Part shown: piece by piece, positions 32,769-44,186 of the stretch | How the letters are laid out: each line of letters opens with the position of its first letter | How positions within the stretch are numbered: the stretch's first letter is position 1 | Assembly (NCBI GenBank): GCA_027575765.1 | Contig: JANBPT010000143.1 | Coordinates: forward strand, 1-64,000 | DNA: 64,000 nucleotides | Reading direction: 5' to 3' | From: Tieghemiomyces parasiticus | Taxonomy: Eukaryota; Kickxellomycota; Dimargaritomycetes; Dimargaritales; Dimargaritaceae | The notes under the pieces: model-generated | Told to the model about the DNA's origin: nothing | Seen by the model: only the letters and a program-made list of their open reading frames with translations | Database searches by the model: none | Program-made: the position numbers and the translations under genes

Positions 32769-34609
32769 ATGGCTAATGTCTCGTCCACGTCTGCCGGCGG
32801 CTACTTCATGTCGCTCATCAACTGGCGGGCTTTCGGCTCCTACGCCTGGGCGCATCCGCAGCGGGCGTTCCTGACGGCCGTGGGTTCCTACTACGTCTTC
32901 CGCCAAGTAGTCAGTGCTCTCCGCCAGGTGGCCGTGCGTGGCTTGACCGCGACCCTGGTCGGCCTCTACCGCCACACCGCCCACGCCCTCGTACAGGGGG
33001 TACGGGTCATTCCCGGCGCCAACGCGTCCATCCGCGGGCAAGTCGACCAGGTCCTGGCCGAACTCGAAACCCAGGTGGCACCGGACCTTCCGGGTGAACC
33101 CCGCTTCCGTGCCCTACCGGCCGCCAGCCTGAGCACCGACGAGGTCCTGGCGGCGCTGCACCGTCGGAGTGAGCTGGACGACAAGTGGCAGTCGGGCAGG
33201 GTGTCCGGAACGGTGTATCACGGTGGGGAGGAGTTGAATCGACTGCTGACCCAGGCTTTCGGGCTCTTCGCCGTCACCAACCCGCTGCATCCGGACACGT
33301 TCCCGGGACTACGTCGGATGGAGGCCGAGGTGGTGGCTATGGTCCTTCGCATGTTTAATGCCCCCGAGGAGGCCGTTGGGGTGACTACGTCCGGTGGTAC
33401 CGAGAGCATCCTACTGGCCGTGCGCGCTCACCTCAACTACGCTCGGCAGACCCGGGGCGTCACCGACCCCGAGCTGGTCATTCCCACCTCTGCCCACGCC
33501 GCGTTTAATAAGGCTGCAGATCTAATGGGCATCCGCCTCATTTGCGTCCCGATCGACGCCGACACCAAGCGGGTCAATCTCACCCGCATGCGGCGGGCTA
33601 TCTCTCGCAATACGATCATGGTAGGTTAGATTGAAATCTAGTGGCCTTGTAGGGAAGAACCCGCCTGGGCTCCTGGTGCTCGAAACAGTCTTCCCCTTAT
33701 TGTGCAACCACACATCATTATCATTACTGCTAACTCCCTCCCTCCCTCCTCCTCCTCTTCATTCTACCTTCTTATCGCAACCTTTTAAACTTTGATCGCC
33801 AGATTGTCGGCTCCGCTCCCAACTTCCCGCACGGTATCATCGATGATCTGGAAGCCCTGTCGGCTCTAGCCGTCAAGCACAAGATTGGGTTCCACGTTGA
33901 CAGCTGCCTGGGTGGGTTCCTGATTCCCTTTATGGAGCAGGCCGGTTACCCGCTCCCGTTGTTTGATTTCCGACTCCCAGGGGTGACCTCCATCTCGTGT
34001 GACACGCACAAGTACGGGTTCGCGCCCAAGGGGTCCTCCGTAGTAATGTACCGCCACAACGCCCTTCGCCGCGCGCAGTACTTTGTGGTCCCGGACTGGC
34101 AAGGTGGAATCTACGCCACCCCGAACCTCAGTGGCTCGCGCCCTGGGGCCTTGATTGCCGCATGCTGGGCAGCCATGGTCAAGACCGGGGAAGCGGGTTA
34201 CGTGGCTAGCGCCCGCCAGATCGTTGAGGCGACCCGACGTGCCAAGGCTGGGATTGCCGCCATCCCGGAACTCTGTCTCATGGGTGATCCTCTCGTGTCC
34301 GTGGTGGCGTTCAGAGCCTACACTCCCGTCAGCATCTACGGGGTCAATGACGTGATGCATGCCAAGGGATGGAACCTTAACGTGCTGCAGTACCCGTCCT
34401 GCATTCATTTTTGCTTTACCCTTCCCAGCGCTCCGCTCGCCGATCAATTCGTCGTGGACCTCCGCGCCGCCGTTGACGAGGTACTAGCTAACCCGGACCA
34501 GTACACCCAGGGATCCGCCGCCGTATACGGTATGGCCACCACCCTACCCGACCGGAGTATCGTCGACGATATTGCGGCGGGTTTCGTGGACTGTCTCTAC
34601 AAGGTGTGA
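32769..34609 (+). CDS. DPL1: Sphingosine-1-phosphate lyase, join(32769..33620,33803..34609), 552 aa
   Basis: A PLP-dependent lyase that irreversibly cleaves phosphorylated long-chain bases to a fatty aldehyde and phosphoethanolamine, in the ER membrane. A membrane segment near residues 30-50 (AFLTAVGSYYVFRQVV) is followed by the group II decarboxylase-like fold: SGTVYHGGEELNRL, TNPLHPDTFPGLRRMEAEVV, TTSGGTESILLAVRA, PTSAHAAFNKAADLMG, FHVDSCLGGFLIPF (Asp for the PLP ring nitrogen), and SCDTHKYGFAPKGSS with the Schiff-base Lys at about residue 354. Length matches the family (yeast 589, human 568). The 182 bp intron (ATG|GTAGGT...GCCAG|ATT) is phase 0, between RNTIMV and IVGSAPNFPHG-like sequence. 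The ATG at 32769 has a CACCATGG context. The gene is convergent with ELL, more than 2 kb away. Confidence 0.96.
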
Positions 34610-35406
34610 GGTCGAATAGGTTGGCCAAGTCGGCGAGTGTGAGGACAGTCGAACAGGGAACCTGTCATTATAATCGGGGACGTATCGCATGGTAGAGTGC
34701 GATGGGCACCAGGTCTATGCCATATGCCAATACTTCAGTCTTAATGTGAGGTACATTTCTAAATCCCCTCTGCGGTAACTTTCCTACGTCAAAGCCACTG
34801 CCCCACGTGACCCACATAAACCAAGAGTGGGAGTAAGTTAGGATTGCATTGGTAGGTGACTATTCAATTGCCCCGAAGTTTAGCCATTCAGCCCCATATT
34901 TTCCAACGCCAACGTATTCATATCGGTGTTTAGTCATTCGCACTGGTGGAGTACTGGCTAAAGGATATGGTCAAATTGACATTAGCAGACTGAGGATTTT
35001 CCGCCCGATTTTCATCATCAGGGTAAGTCTGACTATTCTCGTGATTGGCACTTAGGGTCATCTTATCCCCACGAAAGCCCTAGCTATGGTCGATATTAAT
35101 ATACATAGTGGTCACTGTACCCTCAACGATCGGCAGCTTGCTCTGCAGACGAAAAATCACGGCCCGCCAAACATTGCAGCGCACAACTCGGCACCACGTA
35201 CCCAAGGACGGAAAATCATCAAGATTGAAAAGACGGGAGGGGGGGGATCAGATGGGAGGCTTAGTCGACTTGAATTTTTCAATGCTGTGAACGGTCCCCT
35301 ACTGATCCCTGTCATGATGGTACAAGCTGGGCAAGTCAATCGTAGGGATGACGAGTTGATAAAATGCGGTAATCGAATGGATAGCACACCCTCCACTGGT
35401 TATTTA

Positions 35407-35446
35407 TACTCCCTTACCGGGTGGATCACTACCCGGTAGGGGAGTA
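35407..35446. repeat. Perfect-ish hairpin (16 bp arms, 8 bp loop)
   Basis: The arms 35407-35422 and 35431-35446 pair with one mismatch (TACTCCCTTACCGGGT with ACCCGGTAGGGGAGTA). It is not next to a recognised gene end. Confidence 0.7.
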
Positions 35447-36655
35447 GCGATTGATGGTCAACCACCTTTACACTCCCGACTAAAAAATAACTATAACATG
35501 CTAAAAATTCAAGTTTCGAATTTAGAGGTCAATCCTTTGCCCCCCTCAATTCCAGGTTTCATCATCCTGGAATTACCCTCCCCCCCCTCGGTAAGCAGTC
35601 CGCGTTTGGGTTCCCATGCGAGGCTGGAGCCTCGGCGTCTATACCCTGATGCTCACATGCGTAAACTACAATGGAAGGGAGTATCTTTAATAGCAGAGCC
35701 AAGGCACGAAACAAAAATAAAGGACGGGTGAGAGGGAGAGTCAGAGAACCGCTAATGCGGGGTCATTTTGGGAGGGGGAGTGAAGAGGAGATAACAAAGG
35801 TGGAGAGGGTGGGTAGAGAGAGAGAGAGAGTCACAGTACGGAGATGTGAAGGTCCTGGTCAGAACTCCAGCAGTACACGCATAGGTCGCCAAGCTGGGCA
35901 AGCCGCAATACCCAGCTTTAGACAGGAAGCGCGCAGCATGACTGGGAATCTAAGCCAGGATATGGGTATTGGACTGGGAAACAAGAGCACGACAGAAGGT
36001 GCACAGCACCTAATATATTACCCGTAGCAAAGGGTGGATCAGTGGAGGTGGCACAAAGAATCCAGTCGATCTGGCCAAGACCAGTGGGCGGAACGCAGTC
36101 GAGTTAAGGTCTCGGTAAAACGGGCTAATGGGAGAGCCACGAGCGGGTGGAGGGGTAGGAGGCGGGGTTTGGGCGCCGTTGCCGAGTGATGAGCCCGGAG
36201 CAGAGATGGCAGTGACTTAAGTGGGCGGGCGGTCAATGAGGGTGCGTTGCCAACAGCAGCGGTCCACTTAAGCAGGTGGGGGTCTGAGTAATTGAATTAC
36301 AAAGACTGGACACAGGGTGGCAAATTTAATGCTGGCCTTACTAGCAGAATCGGCCCAGATGTGACGAAAGTGGCGCACAGTTCGAGGGTCGGAGGTATGC
36401 AGGTTCGGGTAGAGAGGCAAATCACTGGTCGCGGAACGACAGAATTGGCCAGAGGTGGCCAAACTGACATGGGTGGCACTCAGCTTAGCCGTTGGATACT
36501 GTGTACGGGGGGGGGGAGAACCAGCAAGGGTTGAGGGAAAACTGAGTGATGCAAACTATGAGTATGTGGACAAAGTAGTTTAAGAAAGAGGTGGCGAAAT
36601 GAAGGAGAGGGGAAGGTTGGGTGAGAAGAGGTTGATGTACAGGGGGGAGGGGGAT

Positions 36656-36658
<3 letters not shown>

Positions 36659-36688
<30 letters not shown>
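36659..36688. repeat. (GA)n microsatellite
   Basis: About 14 GA units lie 80 bp past the ELL stop codon, in its 3' flank. Confidence 0.9.
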
Positions 36689-36689
<1 letters not shown>

Positions 36690-36764
36690 CGCGGGTAAGG
36701 GATGGTCGCAAATTGTATAACATCCACTAAGACGAGATGAGGTTGGGGACCAAGGCGGCACTCA

Positions 36765-39041
36765 TCAAATTCCCCCGACGGTAGCCCGGTTAGGCTTGGT
36801 AGGCCGGTTCGTCGTCACAGCAGCGGCGACCTTGTCCTTGGCCACCCGGTCGCGCTGGACCAGCTCCCGGGTCGCGCGCCAAATTTCGGCCTTGGTACCC
36901 TCAATCCAACGGTGTAGACGGTTGTAGCGCTCCTGCCACTGGGCGACCTTGTTGCCGTCCATAGCTTGGAAGGCGTGGTGAACTTCAGCGAGCAGGGCCA
37001 GCTCCTTATCAGTACCCCGGGCCTGGGCAAGGCGGGCATTGTACTCGTCAAAGATGGGGCGCAGATGTTCGATACGGTCATACAGTGACTTGTACTCGCT
37101 GTAGCGCCTCTCGAATTCGTCGGTGCGGAGTTTGAGCTCGGCCCGCGAGGAGATGCGCGGCACCTCCAGACTGTCGGCCGCCGACCGTGGGTGGGAAAGA
37201 GAGGAACTGCCGCCCAGGCTGGAGTGGTCGGAAAGGGTTTGGGTGGACGCGGTCGAGGCGTAGGCCTGAGACCCGGTACCGTTGGGTGGGGAATCGGAGA
37301 GGGTAACGGACGAGGTATCGGTGGTAGACGCGGGGCGAGGGTCGGCGGGGGCGTCGGGCAGCTTGGCGGTCTTGGAGACTGGCTTGCGGCGCGGAAAGGG
37401 TGCCGAGGATTCGACGCTGTTGGGCGGCGTCAGGGGTGTGGGGCGGGTGGGGAGTTTGGCGGTCGGGCGCAAGGCAGTAGTGGCAAGGGCCGATGGTTGA
37501 GCCGGAGAGGCGGTGGAGCCGTTCGAGATGGTAGGCTTGCGGGGCAGCTTGCGCGGCGAGTCCGGGTGGGCGTCTAATTCGTCGGCGGTCAGGACGATTG
37601 AGGCCTTCCGCTTGGCGGGTGAGGTGGCGGCGACGGTGCCTGTGGCCGACGAGACCGCGCGGGAAACGGATGGGGGCGGCCGGGAGCTGACTGGTACAGC
37701 TGAAGCGGTGGTAGTTAAAGTGGTGGGGGCGGCCAAATTAGCACGCTTGAGGGCCGGGGCGGGCGGGCTACGGACGGCGGTCGCCTCCGGCTGAAGAGCG
37801 GGCTTGGACGGCTCGGACGATCGAGCGGCGCCACTGCTAGCGGCCGCGCCTTGCCAGCCCTGCTTAGAGGAGATCTTGACCAGCTTTTGCACCGTGGACT
37901 CAGTGGTCGACGTGGTCGGTTTCCGCTTACGAGAGGTGAGTGTCGGGGACGGTGCCGCTGCAGCAGTAGTAACCGCGGATTCCATCTTGGTAGTTGTCGC
38001 GGCAGACATGGCAGCGGCGGCCGAAGGTATGTGCCGGCCAAATGAGGCGGCCTTGACCAGGGGGGTGAGTTTGGACCGCTCGGGGGCGTCCGGCGGTAGG
38101 CGCAACCGGTCGAAGGCAGCGCCGGCACGCTTTACCACATTGGCCCGGTCCTGGGCAACATACTGCGGCCAGTCGAAGATCTTTACCTCCCGATAGGCGT
38201 CGTCCAAAAGCGACCAGAGAGCGTCGGGGGAATCCGCAGCGGCCTTGCCCGATTTGGCAATGTGGACTAGGACGGCCAGAACGTCGTCGCGTTTGGCTTT
38301 GACAGCGGCGACCAAGGCATCCGTGCGCTCGGGCCTCAGCGCTAGCTTCTGAATGAGCCGGGTGCGCAGGGGTATCCCAGGGCCGCCCGTGCCTACCAGG
38401 CCAGGGCTGGTGACGCCCAGGGGGGCCGTGGCGGCGGGGGTCGTGACGGTGGCAGAGGCGGTGGGGGTGGCCACAGGAGTGGTGGTGGTCGAGGTCAGAG
38501 GAGCCGAGCCGGGGGCTCGAAGGGTACGGGAGGCCGGACGGCGGGTGACGGCAGCGGCGGCGGTCCGCGCGCTGCGGTTGATGTCTTGGGCCTCCCGCTC
38601 GTCCAGGAGCATGCTGGGGCGGGGGAACCGCTCACGGTCGGCCACCTGGGATTTTCCCTTCGTGCTCTCCCGTAGTTTGGAGCCGAGCTGGGCCTTCAGG
38701 ACGGCCCGGCTGTGGATGCGGCCGACGGGCTGGAGTTCGCTGGCACCTGGGGCGCGCCGGTACACTTGGTTGGTCTGCGTTTCGGGGGTGGCTCGGTGGA
38801 ACTCGAAGCTCTGACTGCCGACCGTCAACCGGTTCGTCGTACCGAAGGTGATGGACACCGGGGCCTTGGCGCCCGGAGCAGCGTGAACGGAAGCGGCGAG
38901 GAGCTGACGTAGGGCGGCTTCATTGAGACGGACGGCCACGATGTGCTTACCCGAGGCGACGGACGGTGCCGGGTTCAGGTTCGACCGCAGGGCCGTGCCG
39001 ACTGAAACCTTGTCGCGACCGCTGGCAGTAGAGGTCGTCAT
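36765..39041 (-). CDS. ELL: RNA polymerase II elongation factor ELL (758 aa)
   Basis: A nuclear factor that suppresses Pol II pausing. The N-terminal domain has VAVRLNEAALRQLL and a beta-rich stretch (SITFGTTNRLTVGSQSFEFH). A winged-helix region follows (about 225-320; LIQKLALRPERTDALVAAVK, then VKIFDWPQYVAQDRANVVKR), matching the ELL helix block that ends in the K-DWP-Y motif. A Ser/Thr/Pro/Ala-rich disordered linker of over 250 residues leads to the C-terminal occludin/ELL domain (about 630-740; EFERRYSEYKSLYDRIEHL, VAQWQERYNRLHRWIEG). The ATG at 39041 is used; an upstream extension would need a TTG start. One exon, no intron. Budding yeast lacks ELL, while fission yeast and many other fungi keep it with an EAF partner; no EAF gene is visible here. 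Confidence 0.85.
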   Translation of the reverse strand: MTTSTASGRDKVSVGTALRSNLNPAPSVASGKHIVAVRLNEAALRQLLAASVHAAPGAKAPVSITFGTTNRLTVGSQSFEFHRATPETQTNQVYRRAPGASELQPVGRIHSRAVLKAQLGSKLRESTKGKSQVADRERFPRPSMLLDEREAQDINRSARTAAAAVTRRPASRTLRAPGSAPLTSTTTTPVATPTASATVTTPAATAPLGVTSPGLVGTGGPGIPLRTRLIQKLALRPERTDALVAAVKAKRDDVLAVLVHIAKSGKAAADSPDALWSLLDDAYREVKIFDWPQYVAQDRANVVKRAGAAFDRLRLPPDAPERSKLTPLVKAASFGRHIPSAAAAMSAATTTKMESAVTTAAAAPSPTLTSRKRKPTTSTTESTVQKLVKISSKQGWQGAAASSGAARSSEPSKPALQPEATAVRSPPAPALKRANLAAPTTLTTTASAVPVSSRPPPSVSRAVSSATGTVAATSPAKRKASIVLTADELDAHPDSPRKLPRKPTISNGSTASPAQPSALATTALRPTAKLPTRPTPLTPPNSVESSAPFPRRKPVSKTAKLPDAPADPRPASTTDTSSVTLSDSPPNGTGSQAYASTASTQTLSDHSSLGGSSSLSHPRSAADSLEVPRISSRAELKLRTDEFERRYSEYKSLYDRIEHLRPIFDEYNARLAQARGTDKELALLAEVHHAFQAMDGNKVAQWQERYNRLHRWIEGTKAEIWRATRELVQRDRVAKDKVAAAVTTNRPTKPNRATVGGI

Positions 39042-42000
39042 GGCGGTGCGGTGACGCTGGGTGGTGGGGCGGGTCAAAGTGTATAGAGGGTGTGTGCGTG
39101 TGAGAGAGAGGGAAACGGACGCCGGGTTCGGGAAGGACGAAAGTAGACAGGGAGGTACACGGCCGTCGTAGACAGGACGGGACCCGGATGGGATGCGGGG
39201 GAGGGGGCTATAGGGTTCGTGGGGATGGCGTGGCTAGCAGCGGGGAGGGCGTACGAGGCGAGGGCGTTGTGGCGATGTGCCTTTAAATAATAAATATGGC
39301 TAGCAGGGTCAAGCTAGGCGGCAGAGGCGCCGACTTCCTAGAAGGGCATCCGACGCAGTACCCGGTGGCTCCAGACGACAGCAATGCGAACAGAACGGGT
39401 GGGGGTGGCGGCGAGGTCTTGAAGCGGCGGGGAGGGATGCAGAATGTTGGCCTGGTAGTGGGCGGCTGCGAGTGTAAAAAAGCGGGTTGGGAAGGTGAAG
39501 TGCGGCAGAACCTAAGAGGAAGGCGAAGGCTAGCTGGGCAGCGGAAAGGCAGACAGGTGACAGCTAGGGCAGTGAAAGAAAGGGAGGGGGTGGGGGGAGA
39601 ACTAAAGCGAATAAGGTAGAGGCGGGGCGGCTGGAAAGGGAAGGCGTATGGCGAGCCTGGTGCGCGGATCGTTGTGACGGTAGAAGTGGGAGGAGGACCC
39701 TCGAGGGGCGAGGCGAGACGGGGGCGCAGGGCGGGCCGCGGTCGGAGCGGGGTTGGGCGGCAGGTTTCGAGGGACGGCTAGACAAGGCCCGTTAGGTGGC
39801 GGACCGGTGCGGGGTCGCTCTGGCGAGGCGTCAAGGCGCGGACAAAGAACCTGAGCAGACGCAAGCCAGGAGGCGAGCCAGCAGCGGAAAGAGAGGGGGA
39901 GGGCGGCTGCCGCAAGACCCGGCGGTAGAAGAGTCTAGAGGGCTTGCAGCCAGAGGCACGCGTGGGTGTGCAAAAGGTAGCCGTGGGGTGGGGCGCGGGA
40001 AAGTGCGGGAGGGCAGGCTGGTGCGGCGGGGGAGAAAAGGCGGCCGCGCGGTGGGAGGGAGGCAGCGGGGCCCAGGGACCTGAAAAATATTATTCAGGCG
40101 TGGGCCGACTGGTGCGTTGTGGGGTTTACTGGCGGTGGAGCGGCCAGACGACTCACGTCTATACACCCCCAGTGGAGAAAAAAACAGTGGCGGCGGGCAA
40201 GACGCTCGGGCGAGGGGCCACAACGCAAGCGGAGGCGGTAGGCGGTCAGGGGCTCGCTCGTTGCGCAGAGAGGCGGCTCGCCTGATATCTATCGATAAAT
40301 AGGCTGGCCGTGCAAAACAGAGCGGAGACGCGGCTGGGCCGTTGGAGCAACCCAGAACAACCCTGTCAGTTAGCAAGGAACACGGCCGCGGGCAGGGCGA
40401 GAATGTGGGCTAGCCAGAACCTTCTGCAAGCCTCTATGCTCCGCAGAGAGTCGAGGAGACGGTGGAGAGAGAGAGGAGGGGGCGTGTTGTGGACGGAGAC
40501 AAAAAAGGGCTGGGCGCTGGCGGGCGAGGAAAAGCGGGGGTGGGGAGGAATCGGGCGGCTGAGGGTAGGTTGAAGGAGCGCGGCTATGGTAGCAGTTGTG
40601 GGATTGGCAGCCGGGGAAAGTAGTCGACAGACGAGGCGCCAGGAACAACAGGAAGGTCGCAATGCGTCAGGCACCGGTCGAAGTTGGTCGTGGTGATGTC
40701 AAGCGTCAGGCTAGAGAGGTGCAACCGGCCCAGGCACGTAGGGGGTATGGCTAACAAACGGGCAGCGGCACGGAAGGAGCGGTGGGCCGTTCGGTGTGCG
40801 GCGATGGGTGAGGCTGGCTGACTAACACGCACTGGGCCGGGTGAATAAGGCTGTGGGTGTCCAGCTAGTAGTGGTGAGTTCCGGGAGGAGCCGTGGTTGG
40901 CTAGAGGGGTGGTAATAGGCCACAGTGACAGGGAAAGGTCTTGGACGCACGCGAATAGCAGGGCGGGGACGGTGGCGGCCAGAGGCGTGTTGGAGGGGAC
41001 CTGGCAGCTTTTGATTCTATGGTGCTATAAGAGACCGTCTCGTAATCCCTGGAGAACGCTAATCATTCATCAGAAAGTGGTGGCACAGCTATAAAAGCGA
41101 AAGGAATCCGAGGCGGTCGGGCCGGGGCGGGCTGATATCCCCCCTCTCCTGGTCCAGGGGAGGGGCGTACTGACACACCGCCCAATTTCGGCGTGGCCAG
41201 AGGACCCCGCGCATGCAACCATGCACACCCCCAGTTGGATAGGAGAAAAGGACAGGCAGACTAGCCTCATCCTCCTTCTCCCTGCGTCGCACGGGAACGG
41301 TCCACTCGACAGTCGCCCCCCCCCATGGCCATCTGCCCCCTCCTTGGGATTCTACAGGCTGCCCACACTCTTTCCGCTCCACTAGTCAGCAGGGCCAGCT
41401 CGGCTCAGCTTGGTGATACACCGGCTCCCCTCGCCCACTGTTACTGAGCCTACGACACCCCTTCGCTTCACTCGACTCGCCATGGCCTTATGGGACAGAC
41501 GCCATCGCCAAAAAGGCCGGTAGGACATAGACCGGCGTATGGCCGGCAAGATCAGGCCTTCTTGCGGAACCGTTACAGCCCGGTCTCTGCTTGTTTGCCG
41601 CCCGGTGGGCCATGCGGGATAATGCACACGGCCTGCACTGGCTAAAGCGATAATGTGAGGGCGCAGACTCATTATTACCCACGCCGTGCGATTCCATCAA
41701 CATCCCTCACATAAATTTGACCTCATGAAGCGGCGGTCGGCAGCTCGCCCTCTCCTCAAACTCCGCAGTTTAACTATCAAGGGGCGCGGGGGGAGGCTTG
41801 AAGACCGTAATGGTCTAATCCAATGGCGTTCCTCGCTCAGCACCAGCCATTGCGGCCGGCACCTACAGGTGACGACGGCTAGGAAACTAAATGCGAAATA
41901 TGCGCGACAACGTCTGGTTGGCAATGTGGTGATTAAAGCTAGTGCCAGTGGTCCAATCATCACTAGCACTGTGTAAACCAATAAAGGGGACTTGTAGCAC

Positions 42001-43457
42001 TACAGGTGGAGGGGGGGCAGCGCGGCGATGAAGGGCCACTGACGCGGGAGAGGGAGGTGATGGTCAAGAGCCGCAAGAGGCAACGACCCTGTGATTAGCA
42101 CCCGCTCCACGCGTCGACCGTCCCAATACAAAGTGAACCCCATCGCCTTTCCCTCTAGCTTATGGGACGCCAGGACCAATGGTTAACCCAAGTGGTGGAA
42201 ACTCCAGGGATGTGCAGTGCCCCTCCTGTCCCTTATTAAAGAAAATTGGGGAAAGCCATGGCCGTTGGAAGGAGCGGCTGGCCAGGGACTAGCTGTAGCC
42301 CCCCTATAGTTGACCTACAAGGCCGCGCTAGGATCGCCCACCTTCCTTAGCCACCCCTCCACCTTCCGATTTACACATTCGCCTTCGGTCAGGGACCCTT
42401 ATGCCAGATGTTAAGGTTTACGGGGAGGACGCGGGTGCGAAGCGGGGGCCGGGCTGATGCGATAGGCTAGATGAGGAGAAGTGATGCTGTAAAGGCCCCT
42501 TGAGGCGCCCCGCCGTCCACGGAGGGAATTCTACACGTCAATATCAGTCCAAGAGCGAGGCAGCGAGGGCATACCAATGCCAACTTGATGAACCGAGACA
42601 CCTCCACGCTGGGGCAGGCTAGACCACGGGCAATCAGTAAAACGAGGGGGAGGGGGACGGACCCCCCCTCTTTCCGGTTAAGGCACGGCTCAATTCGGCA
42701 CCGCCCCTCGCCTCTTAGCCCCTGCCCGCCCTATCCGCTGCCTCATCTGCCCCGCGGAGATCCGTCGGCCCTGCCAACCGGACGGCAGATTGGACGTGTT
42801 CGCATGATGCTCCATCTCGTGGCAGTAGGATAGCAACCAAGGGCCGCTATAGCCAGGCAGAAGGACCTAGTAACCAACTGGCATCCAGCAGCCTATTTGC
42901 CGATCGATCATACCGCCAAGCTGAACCTACACTCCCCCCTTTACCCTCATTTCCGACACAGTCGTCATGACCCAACCGATCGAGCTGTCAGCCAGGTGTC
43001 ACCCCCCCCCTCTTGTCCACATGGCTACTCCACCTACCTTTCCGCAGCAACACGGCTCCCCGACAGCCTGTCGTTCCTTGTGCTTCAAACATTGTTCGGG
43101 GTTGGCCGACCGGATGAGAGAAACCGTGGTCGTGGGGTGGCGGGTTCCTATGGCAGAGCTTCATTAAGATAACAATTCAGGCGGAGTAATAGGCGAGGGC
43201 ACATGGCCAGATGATTGCTTTTGGATTGACTGGCAGGTGGATGAGACGGAGGGCAGGGATAGGCCACCCAGAAGGCCCAGACTGGAATGTATGGCATGCC
43301 CAACCAGAAAAACGAACGACCGGCGCGGGTAAAAGTACAGGGGAAAAAGGTGGCGTAAGTGAAAACGTGAGAGGATGATTGTGTAGCTGGAAAGAAGGTA
43401 TGCCTCCAAATGGTATGCGGCTTCGAGGCGGGGGCCAATGCGTCGATGGCTCGGCGG
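39042..43457. other. 4.4 kb gene-free, strand-asymmetric GC-rich stretch
   Basis: From 39050 to about 40900 the plus strand is strongly G/A-rich (many GGGAGG and GGCGG runs). This opens long spurious frames on both strands, for example 39831-40376 on the minus strand. None has a fold, signal peptide or family motif. From 41100 to 43400 composition is more balanced. TATAAAAG at about 41090 is not followed by a convincing frame. It may contain the long promoter and leader of ELL. Confidence 0.4.
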
Positions 43458-44186
43458 CTATGACTTGCAGCCGCAGTCGTAGAGCGAGTGGACGGTACTA
43501 CAGTCCAGGATGTCCTTGCCCAGCCGGGCGTTGACCTTGTTGTGGGCCTCGCACGCCCACTGCTCGGCTTCGTACCGCGTGTCGATACGCGGAGGCAGTT
43601 CGTGGAGGAGCTGCTGGAAATGTTCGGCGCTGTTAATATATATGTGTATATATGAAGCGAGGGGATGGGCGAGCGGTAGGGCCACGGATGTAGGTTAGAG
43701 TTGTTAAATTCGCGCCTGAAGGGTTCCGCGTGCACGTGGCAGGGCACTATGCCTATTAGGACGCACGCGGACCATCGCAGCCACTTACCAGTCACCGCAG
43801 GGGTACAGCCGGGACAGCAGAAATATAAACTGCTTGAGCGCACCCTTCTCATTCTCGGTGGGGTGCAGCGGGAACCTCGCCATCGTGGTATGGATGAGCC
43901 GCCACGTGGACTGGCCGAGCAGGGCACGGGCAGTTTCGTTGCCGAGGGGCTGCGAAATCACATACGAGTTCGCCTTGTCGTGGAACAGGGAAAACCGCGG
44001 GTCGCCAAACTCCGAGTAGCGGCCCGCGGCCGAGCCCGCCGAGGCGTCGTAGTTGGCGAAATCGCGGAGGCCGCCGGCAGCGCCTGGTTGGGATTGAGTG
44101 GTCTGCTGGATCCCGAGCAGGATGCCGCCGAAGGCTAGGAAGCCCAGGGCGATCAGCAGAAGGGGGAGGTAGCGACGTGTGCTCAT
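43458..44186 (-). CDS. ERV2: ERV2-type FAD-dependent sulfhydryl oxidase, complement(join(43458..43629,43789..44186)), 189 aa
   Basis: It makes disulfides in the ER lumen by passing electrons from thiols via FAD to oxygen. An N-terminal signal anchor (RYLPLLLIALGFLAFGGILL) is followed by a linker and the Erv/ALR domain: STWRLIHTTMARFP, then YPCGD at the end of exon 1. The 159 bp intron (TG|GTAAGT...AACAG|C) splits the next codon, so splicing completes the active-site CxxC (C130/C133). Exon 2 has HFQQLLHELPP, the FAD-binding WACEAHNKVNARLGKDILDC, and ends DCGCKS. The C-terminal CGC (C185, C187) is the shuttle disulfide that distinguishes ERV2 from ERV1/ALR. Length matches yeast ERV2 (196). Without splicing the frame would end right after the first active-site Cys (CGDW), so the intron is well supported. 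Confidence 0.93.

Larger units (their letters stand above)
34610..36764. other. Intergenic between the lyase gene and ELL, with hairpin and simple repeats
   Basis: Frames of up to 118 codons (35086-35439, 35671-36027) show no known motif and biased composition. A hairpin lies at 35407-35446, and GA-rich simple repeats lie at 35815-35830 and 36659-36688. Confidence 0.4.

Noticed and set aside
35086..35439. 117-codon frame between the lyase gene and ELL
   Set aside because: Overlaps an alternative frame of equal quality and the hairpin. No conserved motif.
39831..40376. 181-codon minus-strand frame
   Set aside because: It is Pro/Arg/Ala/Ser-rich, from a purine-biased region where frames open by composition. 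No motif, signal peptide or upstream leader.
41697..41981. Minus-strand frame with a hydrophobic N-terminus
   Set aside because: It has no ATG before the hydrophobic stretch and no stop-proximal conservation; a plus-strand frame covers the same bases.
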